Source: Chitinophagales bacterium | GTDB taxonomy: Bacteria > Bacteroidota > Bacteroidia > Chitinophagales > Chitinophagaceae | NCBI GenBank assembly: GCA_017303395.1 | Contig: JAFLBN010000002.1 | Span: forward strand, 248,001 to 312,000 | Direction of reading: 5' to 3' | Length of the DNA stretch: 64,000 nucleotides | In this document: positions 46,601 to 54,593 of the stretch, one piece after another | How positions within the stretch are numbered: the stretch's first letter is position 1 | Layout of the letters: every line of letters starts with the position of its first letter | Made by a program: the position numbers and the translations under genes | Notes under the pieces: generated by a model | Seen by the model: only the letters and a program-made list of their open reading frames with translations | What the model was told of the DNA's origin: nothing | The model's database searches: none

Positions 46601-48504
46601 AACCAACACTACTTACAAATACGAAAACGAAAACAGATGTTAGTTGCTACAATGGAACAAATGGTACTGCATCTGTTATTGCAATCGGAGGTACACCGGG
46701 ATATACTTATTCATGGAATACCTCTCCTGTAAAAACAACACCAACTGTTACAGGGCTAAATGCAGGTACATATATTGTAACGATAAATGACACAAACAAT
46801 TGTACTAAATACGACACAGTAGTCATAACACAACCAACACAACTTATCAGTACGTTAACCAAAACAAATGCATCTTGCAATGGAGATACAAATGGCAGTG
46901 CTGTAGTAGTAGCAAATGGTGCTACACCACCATATACTTACACATGGAGTAATGGTAAAACAACTGCAACAAACAATAATTTAGGTGTTGGTCGTTATAT
47001 TGTAACCATAACAGACAGTAAGGGCTGTAATAAATCAGACACTGCTGATATCATACAACCAAATCCATTAAATGCTATACTGACAAAAAATGATATAAGT
47101 TGCTACAGCAAAAATGATGGCGATATTACAACAACAGTAAATGGCGGCACTACCCCTTACTCATTCAGCTGGAACACAACACCGGTATCTACATCAGCTT
47201 CATTATCAGGACTGAAACCCGGCAACTACATATTGACAATAACAGACGAAAAAGGCTGTAAGTATATAGATAGCACTACAATAACAGAACCACCGTTGCT
47301 AAATATCTTAGCTAAAGACAATGGTAAAATATGCGTCAACTACAGCACAGGTTCTATTAATACAGTTACCGTAGGCGGCACATCACCATATACCTATTTA
47401 TGGAGTAACGGCTCAACATTAGCTAGCCCTTCAGGACTGAGTGCAGGCACACATATCGTAACTGTTACAGACAACAATGGATGTACCGCAACTGATACTG
47501 CCACAATCCTAAACTTCCCTGAAACTGTAATAGAGGTAAGCCCCGACGATACCATTTGTATTGGTGAAATTGTACTACTAAGCGTCAAAGGTGCCAAAAC
47601 ATACACATGGACACCTTCCGCTACACTGTCTTGCAATACATGCACTACACCTATTGCAAAACCCAATACATCGACAGACTATACAGTAGTAGGTGTTGAT
47701 AGTAATAGCTGTCTTGATACTGCTACTATCAAGATAACAGTGGTACCTAAACTCCCTGTTTCTGTAGGCCCTGAAATAAATGTATGTGAGGGCGACGAAA
47801 TTCAACTGAATGCAAGTGGTGGTATAGCTTATGAATGGACACCGGAACAAACACTGAACAATAGCAAAATTGCAAGCCCGGTATCGTCAACAGATACTAA
47901 TACAAGATATCGTGTAGTCATTACCGAAAATGAGTGTTTCAAAGACACATTGTATCAGGATGTTGTAATCCACAAAAAGCCAACTGTAGAGCTTGGCCCT
48001 GATCTGAAAGGAACGCCGGGTTCTGTAATACAACTGCATGCAGACGTAACAAAGAGCAACATCATCAAATGGACACCTGCAGAAGGATTGAACTGTTATG
48101 ACTGTATAGATCCGTTAGCTTCATTGTCAAAAACAATTACCTACACTGCAACTGTATATACAGACTATTGCGAAGCGAAAGATGATATCACAATACGAGT
48201 AGCATGTGATGATGCATTATTCTTTATTCCTAACACTTTCACACCAAACGGAGACGGAGCGAATGACAAATTCTACCCAAGTGCATCAGGGGTTACCAAT
48301 ATCGATATATTCAGAGTATATAATCGTTGGGGTGAAAAAATTTATGAAGCCAGAGACTTCCCGCCAAACAAACCTGAATATGGCTGGGATGGCACATACA
48401 AAGGCAAAGCACAATGGCCTGACGTGTTTGTATATTTTATAGAATCAAGATGTGCTAATGGCGAAAAAATATTCCTGAAAGGAGACATATCACTTATCAG
48501 ATAG
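43621..48504 (+). CDS. SprB-like repeat adhesin with T9SS type B sorting domain
   Basis: 1627 residues from ATG 43621. Order: signal peptide (1-24, ending TFSQ), an N-terminal beta-sandwich-like domain (about 28-230), PKD-like modules (about 235-380), twelve SprB-type repeats of about 77 residues (about 383-1303), three PKD-like modules, then a gliding-motility-associated C-terminal domain (about 1535-1627: FIPNTFTPNGDGANDKF, IFRVYNRWGEKIYE, GWDGTYKGK). This C-terminal domain directs secretion by T9SS. SprB in Flavobacterium is the mobile cell-surface adhesin used for gliding. No sprC, sprD, sprF or PorP-like gene is adjacent. Leader of about 210 nt. Confidence 0.9.
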   Translation: MATLRYAALLCCLMVYFTPKTFSQTVSCPTNIDFELGNFTNWRLYTGTCCAINTPTLSGPVTNRHVITSGTAVDPFGGFPIVSPGSGSYSMRLGNSGTGSQAERARYHVRVPNGVNDYSLIFRYAVVFQDPSHTASQQPRFEVKAYDSITNAIVNCSQFTYVATSTLPGFTLSGIGSNVWYKSWTTASIDLSGYAGRTVTVDFATGDCALGAHFGYGYVDLDCGLFKINTVACVNSPTTTLTAPPGFQSYTWKDSTLTTTLGTGQTVIIPTPSTTTKYAVILTPYTGYGCPDTLFTTVTVQNLNIAGRNDTTICLGDSVFLNNTVTGDGAPFTYSWSPTTGLSCSTCAIPKTSPTADTRYVLTVTNANGCTKTDTIGISVSDLSISTIKQNITCNGAANGSITVNPVNGNTPYAYSWNTSPIQTTQTISGLNPGIYSIKVTDAIGCFKTKTDTITQPTLLVTTKTQTNINCYNQNTGKAKVTASGGTAPYTYSWSSGGSTTDSATNLATGTYIVTTTDNKGCSKQDTFVITQPPQLITSVTKSDVSCNAGNNGTASVTVTGGTTPYLYSWNTNPIRTTATINNLYAGTYISTVTDNKGCTVADTVLITQPAAINTSFTKADVNCYGGNNGSIILSASGGTNPYTYSWNTTPTSTTAAITNLIAGTYIGTTTDGQGCSKKDTIIITQPTILTRTKQQSNINCFGETNGTAKIVLSGGTQPYSYSWNTSPISTTDSIGGLGVGTYIVVGTDNKGCSLTDTFQITAPTKLSSSKGKNDVSCYLGNNGLAYVIASGGTPPYTYEWNTNPVRNTSAINNLNAGTYISTITDDNRCTKRDTLILTEPPLLTVTHTKTNVNCHNGSNGSINLNISGGSAPYTIVWNTIPVQSTTSISGLRAGIYIATITDSKGCIKTDTTVITEPLLLSASISRTNVSCYNGSNGSATVLATGGTLPYTYIWNTNPVRTTSTISGVTAGTYIVVVTDSLGCSVTDSVTITQPTLLTNTKTKTDVSCYNGTNGTASVIAIGGTPGYTYSWNTSPVKTTPTVTGLNAGTYIVTINDTNNCTKYDTVVITQPTQLISTLTKTNASCNGDTNGSAVVVANGATPPYTYTWSNGKTTATNNNLGVGRYIVTITDSKGCNKSDTADIIQPNPLNAILTKNDISCYSKNDGDITTTVNGGTTPYSFSWNTTPVSTSASLSGLKPGNYILTITDEKGCKYIDSTTITEPPLLNILAKDNGKICVNYSTGSINTVTVGGTSPYTYLWSNGSTLASPSGLSAGTHIVTVTDNNGCTATDTATILNFPETVIEVSPDDTICIGEIVLLSVKGAKTYTWTPSATLSCNTCTTPIAKPNTSTDYTVVGVDSNSCLDTATIKITVVPKLPVSVGPEINVCEGDEIQLNASGGIAYEWTPEQTLNNSKIASPVSSTDTNTRYRVVITENECFKDTLYQDVVIHKKPTVELGPDLKGTPGSVIQLHADVTKSNIIKWTPAEGLNCYDCIDPLASLSKTITYTATVYTDYCEAKDDITIRVACDDALFFIPNTFTPNGDGANDKFYPSASGVTNIDIFRVYNRWGEKIYEARDFPPNKPEYGWDGTYKGKAQWPDVFVYFIESRCANGEKIFLKGDISLIR
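44767..47529 (+). repeat. Twelve tandem SprB-type repeats inside the adhesin gene
   Basis: Twelve units of about 231 bp. The protein consensus is NxxCxxxxNGxxxxxxxGGTxPYxYxW, then GxYxxTxTDxxGCxxxDTxxITxP. Units 10 and 12 have a shortened SWNTxP segment (SNGK or SNGS), two or so residues shorter. DNA identity between units is only moderate, so this is not a recent identical array. Confidence 0.9.
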
Positions 48505-48516
48505 TGATAAGAGAGA

Positions 48517-48966
48517 CTATTTAAGATAACGCTTCATTTCTCTTTCGGCATCGCGAGACTTAATAGTCTCGCGTTTGTCGTGTAGCTTCTTACCCTTGCC
48601 CAGGCCTATTTCCAATTTGGCATACCCCTCATCGTTTATAAACATGGCAAGCGGTACTATCGTATACCCTTTCTCGCGCATTTTGGTTTCCCATTTGCGC
48701 AGTTCTCTTTTATTCAGCAGCAACTTACGTTCACGCACAGGATCGTGGCCTGCGTAACCCGCATTTACATATTCGGCAATATGCAGGCTCTTCACCCACA
48801 TTTCACCTTTGTGAAAGAAACAGTAACTATCATTAAAGCTGACCTTACCATTGCGAACAGACTTAATTTCTGAACCGGTAAGCATAATACCGGCCGTCAG
48901 CCTATCCTCGATAGCATATTCAAATGTTGCAGGTCGGTTTTTAATATATACTTTATCTGTAGCCAA
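48517..48966 (-). CDS. smpB: SsrA-binding protein SmpB
   Basis: 149 residues. KNRPATFEYAIEDRLTAGIML at the start, then GSEIKSVRNGKVSFNDSY (about 32-49) and the basic tail with HDKRETIKSRDAEREMKR (about 128-145) are typical. SmpB binds tmRNA and takes it to stalled ribosomes. It ends 12 nt from the convergent adhesin gene. A perfect 9-bp inverted repeat lies in the sequence coding for RETIKSRD. No tmRNA gene was recognised in the window. Confidence 0.95.
   Translation of the reverse strand: MATDKVYIKNRPATFEYAIEDRLTAGIMLTGSEIKSVRNGKVSFNDSYCFFHKGEMWVKSLHIAEYVNAGYAGHDPVRERKLLLNKRELRKWETKMREKGYTIVPLAMFINDEGYAKLEIGLGKGKKLHDKRETIKSRDAEREMKRYLK
48552..48573. repeat. Perfect GC-rich inverted repeat within smpB
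   Basis: CGCGAGACT (48552-48560), TAAT, AGTCTCGCG (48565-48573): a 9-bp perfect stem with a 4-nt loop, inside coding sequence near the 3' end of smpB. It stands out in an AT-rich region. Confidence 0.5.
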
Positions 48967-48997
48967 TGTGTTTACTTTCCATTAAAAAAAGGGAGTG

Positions 48998-49855
48998 TTA
49001 CTTCCCTTTCATATACCATTCAATTACTGTTGCTAATTTTTCTTTCAATGTAGGGCGATGAACTATGAAATCGAGGAAACCATGGTCCAGCAAAAACTCT
49101 GAACGCTGAAAGCCTGATGGCAGGTCTTTCTTAATAGTTTCTTTGATAACACGCGGGCCTGCAAAGCCTATCAACGCTTTTGGTTCAGCAATGTTTATAT
49201 CGCCCAACATAGCATAAGACGCTGTAACACCACCTGTAGTAGGGTCTGTCATCAGCGATATGTATGGAAGCCCTGCTTTGGCCAATTGAGTCAGCTTAGC
49301 AGATGTCTTAGCCATTTGCATCAGCGAAAAGGCACTTTCCATCATACGTGCACCACCCGATTTTGAGATAATCATGAATGACATCTTATTGGCAATGGCG
49401 TAATCTATACCACGTGCTATTTTCTCACCTACTACGCTACCCATAGAACCACCAATGAAGTTAAAGTTCATACAGGCAACCACCAATCCGTAACCATTCA
49501 CATTACCAACACCTACGGTCATTGCATCCTTCAGTCCTGTGCTTTTCTGCGCATCCCTCAGGCGTACATCGTACGGTTTCAGATCTACGAAGCCAAGTTT
49601 GTCTTTCGGAACGATGTTTTCAAAAAGCAGTTCGTACTCTTTGTCGTCGAAGATTATCGGAAAATATTCGGCAGCGTTGATGCGATTGTGGTAACTGCAC
49701 TTCGGACAAACGTAATAGTTATTCTCCAGCTCTTGTGTGGTAGTAGTTGTCTTACATTCCGGACACTTATGCCACAAGCCATCAGGGGTTTCCTTCTTCT
49801 CACGCGTATCGGTCAATATACCCTTCTTAATCCTACGAAACCAGGTAGATGCCAT
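48998..49855 (-). CDS. accD: Acetyl-CoA carboxylase carboxyltransferase subunit beta
   Basis: 285 residues. The N-terminal zinc ribbon has two CxxC pairs: CPEC (about 31-34) and CPKC (about 52-55). The carboxyltransferase core carries [18 protein letters not shown] (about 164-181) and [17 protein letters not shown] (about 203-219). With AccA, AccB and AccC it makes malonyl-CoA for fatty acid synthesis; accA is not in the window. Same strand as smpB (31-nt gap). A TAnnTTTG box (minus strand 49917-49924) lies 62 nt upstream. Confidence 0.95.
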   Translation of the reverse strand: MASTWFRRIKKGILTDTREKKETPDGLWHKCPECKTTTTTQELENNYYVCPKCSYHNRINAAEYFPIIFDDKEYELLFENIVPKDKLGFVDLKPYDVRLRDAQKSTGLKDAMTVGVGNVNGYGLVVACMNFNFIGGSMGSVVGEKIARGIDYAIANKMSFMIISKSGGARMMESAFSLMQMAKTSAKLTQLAKAGLPYISLMTDPTTGGVTASYAMLGDINIAEPKALIGFAGPRVIKETIKKDLPSGFQRSEFLLDHGFLDFIVHRPTLKEKLATVIEWYMKGK

Positions 49856-49916
49856 ATAAAGTCTGTTAGTTAGAAATTTGCCTTAATTCGTAAAACTTAC
49901 GGTTCAAAACAGGCGT

Positions 49917-49924
49917 CAAAGATA
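49917..49924 (-). promoter_or_regulatory. Possible -7 box for accD
   Basis: TATCTTTG on the minus strand, 61 nt before the accD start at 49855, in the gap after pyrB. The -33 element is not evident. Confidence 0.35.
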
Positions 49925-49992
49925 CGATTAGATTGTTAAGAGGAAAGCTAAAAGCCTTCAACTTTTTACATTTAGATTTTAAACAATTAAAA

Positions 49993-50922
49993 TTATTCTA
50001 ATTCACTCTTGCCTGATAACAAGTAGATTACAGCCATTCGGATGGCTACCCCGTTTTCTACCTGATCTAATATTATAGATTGTTTACTATCTGCAGCGTC
50101 AGAGCTTAGCTCAACTCCCCTGTTTATTGGGCCCGGGTGCATTATGATCATCTCTTTCTGCAGGTCGTCCAGCATCTGTTTATTGATGCCATAGTATAGT
50201 GCATATTCTCTGAGTGTAGAGAACAGTGGTTTATGTTGACGTTCCAGTTGTATTCTCAGTACGTTGGCAACCTCTCCCCATTGCAGCGCCTTCTTCACAT
50301 CATACTCCACTTTCACGCTCAAGCCTTCAATATGCTTTGGTATCAGTGTTGGCGGGCCTGCAACCATTACCTCTGCCCCCAGTTTGTTCAGGCAATAGAT
50401 ATTGCTCAATGCAACCCTCGAGTGCATGATATCTCCTATGATAGTGATACGTTTACCCTTCAGGTCGCCCAGTTTTTCGCGCATAGAGAAAGCATCCAAT
50501 AGTGCCTGTGTAGGATGCTCATTGATTCCATCGCCAGCATTTATGATGCTGGCATCTATATGATTGGCCAGAAACCAAGGAGCCCCACTGGCAGAGTGGC
50601 GCATTACAACCATGTCGACCTTCATGGCCAGTATATTGTTTACTGTATCTATCAGCGTTTCGCCCTTAGATACCGACGAGCCTGATGCAGAGAAGTTAAC
50701 TACATCTGCACTCAGCCTTTTCTGTGCCAGTTCAAATGATATGCGTGTGCGGGTAGAATTTTCAAAAAAGATATTGGCTACTGTGGTATCGCGCAGGGCA
50801 GGTACTTTCTTTATCTGCCTTTGTAATACCTGTTTAAAATTGTCTGCCGTACGAAAGATGGTATGAATATCTTCCGTTTGTAGTTCTTTAATACCCAGCA
50901 GGTGTTTTACAGATAGCGACAT
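49993..50922 (-). CDS. pyrB: Aspartate carbamoyltransferase catalytic subunit
   Basis: 309 residues. The carbamoyl-phosphate loop FFENSTRTRISFE has the STRTR core at 56-60, and HPTQALLDAF (about 131-140) is the second signature. It condenses carbamoyl phosphate with aspartate, the first committed step of pyrimidine synthesis. No regulatory subunit PyrI is encoded next to it. pyrR is 24 nt upstream on the same transcript. Length is normal. Confidence 0.96.
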   Translation of the reverse strand: MSLSVKHLLGIKELQTEDIHTIFRTADNFKQVLQRQIKKVPALRDTTVANIFFENSTRTRISFELAQKRLSADVVNFSASGSSVSKGETLIDTVNNILAMKVDMVVMRHSASGAPWFLANHIDASIINAGDGINEHPTQALLDAFSMREKLGDLKGKRITIIGDIMHSRVALSNIYCLNKLGAEVMVAGPPTLIPKHIEGLSVKVEYDVKKALQWGEVANVLRIQLERQHKPLFSTLREYALYYGINKQMLDDLQKEMIIMHPGPINRGVELSSDAADSKQSIILDQVENGVAIRMAVIYLLSGKSELE

Positions 50923-50946
50923 CTATATCTTTTTATTCTAATTTAT

Positions 50947-51477
50947 TTAATCAATAAGTACTACTTCGTCTTTCTGGTCTTTTTCCTTCCAGTATACTTT
51001 TACCTTCTGTGTGATGATAGTATCAACCGTACGTCCCACATAATCTGGCTGTATCGGCAGTTCGCGGCTGAACCTGCGGTCTATCAACACCAACAACTCC
51101 ACGCTTTTAGGCCTGCCATAGTCTATCAGGGCATCCATGGCACTACGGATGGTGCGTCCTGTATGCAGCACATCATCTACCAGTATAACATTTTTATCTT
51201 CTATGCTGAAGGGAATTTCTGTTTGGGAAGGCACGTGTATTTCGTTGCCCTGATGCACATCATCTCGGTAAAAAGTGATATCCAGCTTGCCATACGGTAT
51301 ACTTTGCTGGCCTGTAATGCCTTTCAGCAAGCCTGCAATACGGTCAGATAGCCACACACCACGTGGTTGTATGCCTATCAGTACAGTATCTTTAAATTGG
51401 GTATGGTTCTCAATCAGTTGATGAGCGAGGCGTTGGAGCGTAATGTCTAATTGCTTAGTATCAAGCAGGGTCTTCAA
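50947..51477 (-). CDS. pyrR: PyrR regulatory protein / uracil phosphoribosyltransferase
   Basis: 176 residues. The PRPP loop VILVDDVLHTGRTI (about 96-109) and PRGVWLSDRIA (about 44-54) are standard PyrR features. In Bacillus PyrR binds leader RNA of pyr genes and promotes termination when UMP is high, and it also has weak UPRTase activity. Here it is first in a two-gene unit with pyrB, transcribed from a consensus promoter with a leader of only about 13 nt. No hairpin pair is seen either before pyrR or in the 24 nt before pyrB, so RNA attenuation cannot operate in the usual way at this operon. Confidence 0.93.
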   Translation of the reverse strand: MKTLLDTKQLDITLQRLAHQLIENHTQFKDTVLIGIQPRGVWLSDRIAGLLKGITGQQSIPYGKLDITFYRDDVHQGNEIHVPSQTEIPFSIEDKNVILVDDVLHTGRTIRSAMDALIDYGRPKSVELLVLIDRRFSRELPIQPDYVGRTVDTIITQKVKVYWKEKDQKDEVVLID

Positions 51478-51493
51478 ACTTACGAGATTTATG

Positions 51494-51524
51494 CAAAAGT
51501 AACATTCCGTGGCTGAAAGTCAAA
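51494..51524 (-). promoter_or_regulatory. Consensus Bacteroidota promoter of pyrR-pyrB
   Basis: On the minus strand TTTG (51521-51524), exactly 19 nt, then TACTTTTG (51494-51501). The pyrR start is 16 nt beyond the box, so the leader is very short. Confidence 0.75.
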
Positions 51525-51540
51525 ATAAGCTTACAAACAG

Positions 51541-52653
51541 CTATCCTTTCAGTTCAAAATCGGCTATCACACGCTCTGTACCATTTACAATTAGCGATAC
51601 CTTCTGCTTGCCGGGATAGTATACCCTTGTAGTAATAGGCCTGAAACTTTGCTTACGGGTAATGGCTATTGTTTCTCCCGGTTTACATTCCCGCTCGCTT
51701 ATTTTGAATACTTTTTTAGAATGGGTACCGTTGGCGCGCAGGTAATGCATACCATATTCAAGCCTTACCATTTGAGGCTTTTTACCAGTGTTGGTTACAC
51801 TGAATGAAAACTGCAGGTCTCCGCCGCCTTTTACCTTCGGTGTCTCTATATTAAAGTGGTTGTGTTGAATGCTGCCCTCATCTCCAAACCCGAATAGCTT
51901 CATCAGGTCGGCATTGCCTTGTTTCAGCAATGTGCGAGATGCATGTTTGATAACCCAATCTGCATTTTTGCTCTTGCCATGCCATTTCTTAAACAGCTTC
52001 AGTACTGTATCAGGATTATCTTTTGATATATCGTTCAGGTTGTTGGCAACACTGAGCCTCACCCACTCATGTTCATCATCCTTCAGCCTTTCCAGCAAGG
52101 GCAGTATTGCCGATGGGTCTTTCTTCAATGCTGGCAATGCCATGCCCCATGGCAGGCGCGGGCGGCAACCCTCGGAAGCCAACCTACGAACTTTATGATT
52201 TTTGTGGCTACCCCATGCATCCATCTGTTGCAGCATTTTGTCACCATATTTTATGATGAATGGACGCACGGCAAACTCACAACTGATGAATTGCGTTATC
52301 ACCTCTATAGCTTTTACAGAAGACTTATAGTCCTCTATCCCGAATACCTCAATATAATCGGGTAAAGAAAGAAACTCTATACCCAGACTTTCTATACCCT
52401 CTTTGCGCATTTGCATTACGCAGTCTATCAATACTGCACTGCTTTCTTTAAAGCTTGCAGGTAAAAACTGATTGAGTGAAAGCGTTATATGCCGCATGCG
52501 TTGCTTCAGTTCCTTTTCCTTCCAGCCTTTATCAAAAACTACCTTCTCAAACTTATCTTTCTGAAATTGCGGATAAACTTTCTTTATGTATTGGCCCAGC
52601 CTGCCTACAGACTGTGGAGAGTATAAATCTTTAAACGGTTGTAATTCTGCCAT
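51541..52653 (-). CDS. AlkC-type DNA alkylation repair glycosylase
   Basis: 370 residues. The first about 250 are HEAT-like helical repeats (HKNHKVRRLASEGCRPRLPW near 152-171 and HEWVRLSVANNLNDISKDNP near 194-213 are the conserved core of the AlkC/AlkD superfamily). The last about 110 residues (about 258-370) are a beta domain with VTNTGKKPQMVRLEYGMHY, matching the Ig-like domain that AlkC, but not AlkD, carries. It removes alkylated bases such as 3-methyladenine. Divergent from the Crp/Fnr gene with a 47-nt gap. Confidence 0.88.
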   Translation of the reverse strand: MAELQPFKDLYSPQSVGRLGQYIKKVYPQFQKDKFEKVVFDKGWKEKELKQRMRHITLSLNQFLPASFKESSAVLIDCVMQMRKEGIESLGIEFLSLPDYIEVFGIEDYKSSVKAIEVITQFISCEFAVRPFIIKYGDKMLQQMDAWGSHKNHKVRRLASEGCRPRLPWGMALPALKKDPSAILPLLERLKDDEHEWVRLSVANNLNDISKDNPDTVLKLFKKWHGKSKNADWVIKHASRTLLKQGNADLMKLFGFGDEGSIQHNHFNIETPKVKGGGDLQFSFSVTNTGKKPQMVRLEYGMHYLRANGTHSKKVFKISERECKPGETIAITRKQSFRPITTRVYYPGKQKVSLIVNGTERVIADFELKG

Positions 52654-52688
52654 GCTGCAATAATATGCAACTGTAGCTTATTAATTAA

Positions 52689-52696
52689 TAGATTTG
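52689..52696 (+). promoter_or_regulatory. -7 box of the Crp/Fnr gene
   Basis: TAGATTTG matches TAnnTTTG and ends 4 nt before the GTG start at 52701. If used, the transcript would be leaderless. No -33 TTTG is seen. Confidence 0.35.
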
Positions 52697-52700
52697 TTCT

Positions 52701-53270
52701 GTGACAGAATTGGAGCAATATATAAAAACCTATTTCGATGCAAGGACAGAAGACCTTGCCGCCATTGCATCTGCATTCACCTACAAAACTGTAAGTAAGG
52801 GAGATTATCTCCTCAAAGAACAACGCCCTTGCACACAACTATCGTTTATAAAAGCAGGGCTAGTAAGGATATACGCCAATAAAAACGATAAGGAAGTAAC
52901 CCAGTGGATAAGCACGCCAGGCTATTTTGTAACAGACCTTGCCAGCTTTATTTTCAATACACCCGCACGTTGGAATATGCAGGCATTGACAGACTGCGAA
53001 CTGTATACGATAGATAAAAACAACTACGATGCACTAGGTAATAACATACCCGAATGGCATAAACTCGAAAAACTATTTCTTGCCAAATGCTTTATCATAT
53101 TGGAAGAAAGGGTAAACAGCCACCTCTTTATGACGGCAGAAGAAAGATACAATCAACTGCTTGCTATCAGTTCCGAATTATTCAATCAGGTTCCATTGCA
53201 ATACCTTGCATCTATGCTTGGCATGACTCCTGAAACACTCAGTCGTCTCCGCAAAAAACCCATCGACTGA
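52701..53270 (+). CDS. Crp/Fnr family transcriptional regulator
   Basis: 189 residues beginning with GTG. Residues about 25-115 form the cyclic-nucleotide-binding-like beta-roll (TVSKGDYLLKEQRPC) and a helix-turn-helix follows near the end (LQYLASMLGMTPETLSRLRK, about 166-185). No Fnr-type iron-sulfur cysteine cluster is present and the effector pocket is degenerate, as in many Bacteroidota members. Such regulators often control the gene next to them; here a DUF4260 gene starts 69 nt downstream and alkC is divergent. Confidence 0.85.
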   Translation: MTELEQYIKTYFDARTEDLAAIASAFTYKTVSKGDYLLKEQRPCTQLSFIKAGLVRIYANKNDKEVTQWISTPGYFVTDLASFIFNTPARWNMQALTDCELYTIDKNNYDALGNNIPEWHKLEKLFLAKCFIILEERVNSHLFMTAEERYNQLLAISSELFNQVPLQYLASMLGMTPETLSRLRKKPID

Positions 53271-53339
53271 AATTCTTGATATTTATCAATTCTGCGCCTT
53301 TGTATGCTTCAGACCTTTGTGATACAAAATCATAAAGCA

Positions 53340-53717
53340 ATGAAAAACGTACTTAGAATTGAAGAACTGGCAATGACAGCCATTGCCATCTACATGATGA
53401 CCAAACTGAATCTGCAACTTGGTTGGTGGGTATACCTGCTACTGTTCTTCGCTCCGGACATCAGCATGCTCGGCTATCTTGTAAATAACGAAATCGGCGC
53501 ATTTACTTACAATCTGTTTCATCATAAAGCAGTAGCAATTGCTATTATCGCATTGGGCATTATCACAGGCAACCAATATATCCTACTCGCAGGTTTAATG
53601 CTTTTTGCACACGCTTCTTTCGACAGGATGATGGGATATGGGTTAAAACACATTACCGGCTTCGACGATACCCACCTTGGGGTGATAGGTAAGAAAGCTG
53701 CCTCACCACTAAAATAA
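53340..53717 (+). CDS. DUF4260 membrane protein
   Basis: 125 residues from ATG 53340 (a Met 12 codons earlier would extend the frame but lacks any support). Four membrane helices cover most of the chain; APDISMLGYLVNNEIGAFTYN (first 20 residues about 36-55) and FAHASFDRMMGYGLKH (about 88-103) are hallmarks of DUF4260. Function unknown. It directly follows the Crp/Fnr gene, and the pair is probably one regulon. Confidence 0.85.
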   Translation: MKNVLRIEELAMTAIAIYMMTKLNLQLGWWVYLLLFFAPDISMLGYLVNNEIGAFTYNLFHHKAVAIAIIALGIITGNQYILLAGLMLFAHASFDRMMGYGLKHITGFDDTHLGVIGKKAASPLK

Positions 53718-53720
53718 GCG

Positions 53721-53728
53721 TACCTTTG
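53721..53728 (+). promoter_or_regulatory. -7 box for the CvfB-like gene
   Basis: TACCTTTG matches TAnnTTTG, 20 nt before ATG 53749. It lies 3 nt after the preceding stop. No clear -33. Confidence 0.45.
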
Positions 53729-53748
53729 CCAATCGTATTATAAAATTT

Positions 53749-54588
53749 ATGGTTCAGGTAGGGCAATACAATACACTTAAAGTAGTAAAGAAAGTAGACT
53801 TCGGCATGTATCTTGATGGTGGCGAAGATGGTGAAATACTGCTACCCAAACGTTTTGTGCCAAAAGGACTGAAGCCTGATGATGAAATAGAGGTATTTCT
53901 GTATCACGATGGCGAAAACAGGCTGATTGCTACCACACAAAAGCCATTGGCAGTTGCGGGTGATATTGCTTTATTAAGAGTGGTAAGCATCAGTAATCAG
54001 GGTGCGTTTCTTGATTGGGGTTTGATGAAAGACATCTTCCTGCCCCTTTCTCAGCAAACAACCCGTATAGATGTTGGCGGCGAATACCTTGTAAAACTTT
54101 ATATAGACGAACGTACAGGCCGTATTGCAGCTACACAACGTGTAGAACGAACACTGAGTAACGAGAACCTTACAGTTAAAGAAAAAGATGAGGTTGATAT
54201 GCTGGTGTACCAAAAAACCGATATTGGTTACAAGGTCATTATCAACAACAAGCATTTAGGTGTGTTGCACTATAACGAGGTGTTTCGCGAACTGGAATAC
54301 GGTGCACACGAAAAAGGTTTTATCAAGTCCATTAAAGAAGAGGGAAAAATAGACGTATCGCTCGGTGAGGCAGGTTATAAAAAAGTAGAAAGCGAAACGG
54401 ACAAAATATTACGATTGCTGCAAGAGAACAACGGCTACCTGCCATATCACGACAAAAGCAATCCCGAAGAAATCTATGAATTCTTCGGGATCAGCAAGAA
54501 AGTATTTAAAATGACGGTTGGTGCTTTATACAAACAGCATAAAATAGAGCTGACACAAACAGGTATCAAACTCATAAATGCAGAGTAA
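53749..54588 (+). CDS. CvfB/YitL-like S1 RNA-binding protein
   Basis: 279 residues. Three S1-like OB-fold domains (about 1-65, 70-135, 145-215), then a winged-helix C-terminus (about 220-279: IYEFFGISKKVFKMTVGALYK). This is the order seen in CvfB of Staphylococcus, an RNA-binding virulence regulator, and in YitL. DFGMYLDGG (about 17-25) and GAFLDWGLMKDIFLP (about 85-99) are the S1-like cores. Probably acts on mRNA or ribosome function. It ends 5 nt from the convergent DUF4412 gene. Confidence 0.9.
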   Translation: MVQVGQYNTLKVVKKVDFGMYLDGGEDGEILLPKRFVPKGLKPDDEIEVFLYHDGENRLIATTQKPLAVAGDIALLRVVSISNQGAFLDWGLMKDIFLPLSQQTTRIDVGGEYLVKLYIDERTGRIAATQRVERTLSNENLTVKEKDEVDMLVYQKTDIGYKVIINNKHLGVLHYNEVFRELEYGAHEKGFIKSIKEEGKIDVSLGEAGYKKVESETDKILRLLQENNGYLPYHDKSNPEEIYEFFGISKKVFKMTVGALYKQHKIELTQTGIKLINAE

Positions 54589-54593
54589 TAACT

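Noticed and set aside
44767..47529. A CRISPR array or non-coding tandem repeat
   Set aside because: The period is about 231 bp, in frame, and translates to SprB-type protein repeats.
48493..48511. Hairpin across the adhesin stop as a terminator
   Set aside because: The 7-bp stem has low GC and no T-run follows, and it overlaps the last codons.
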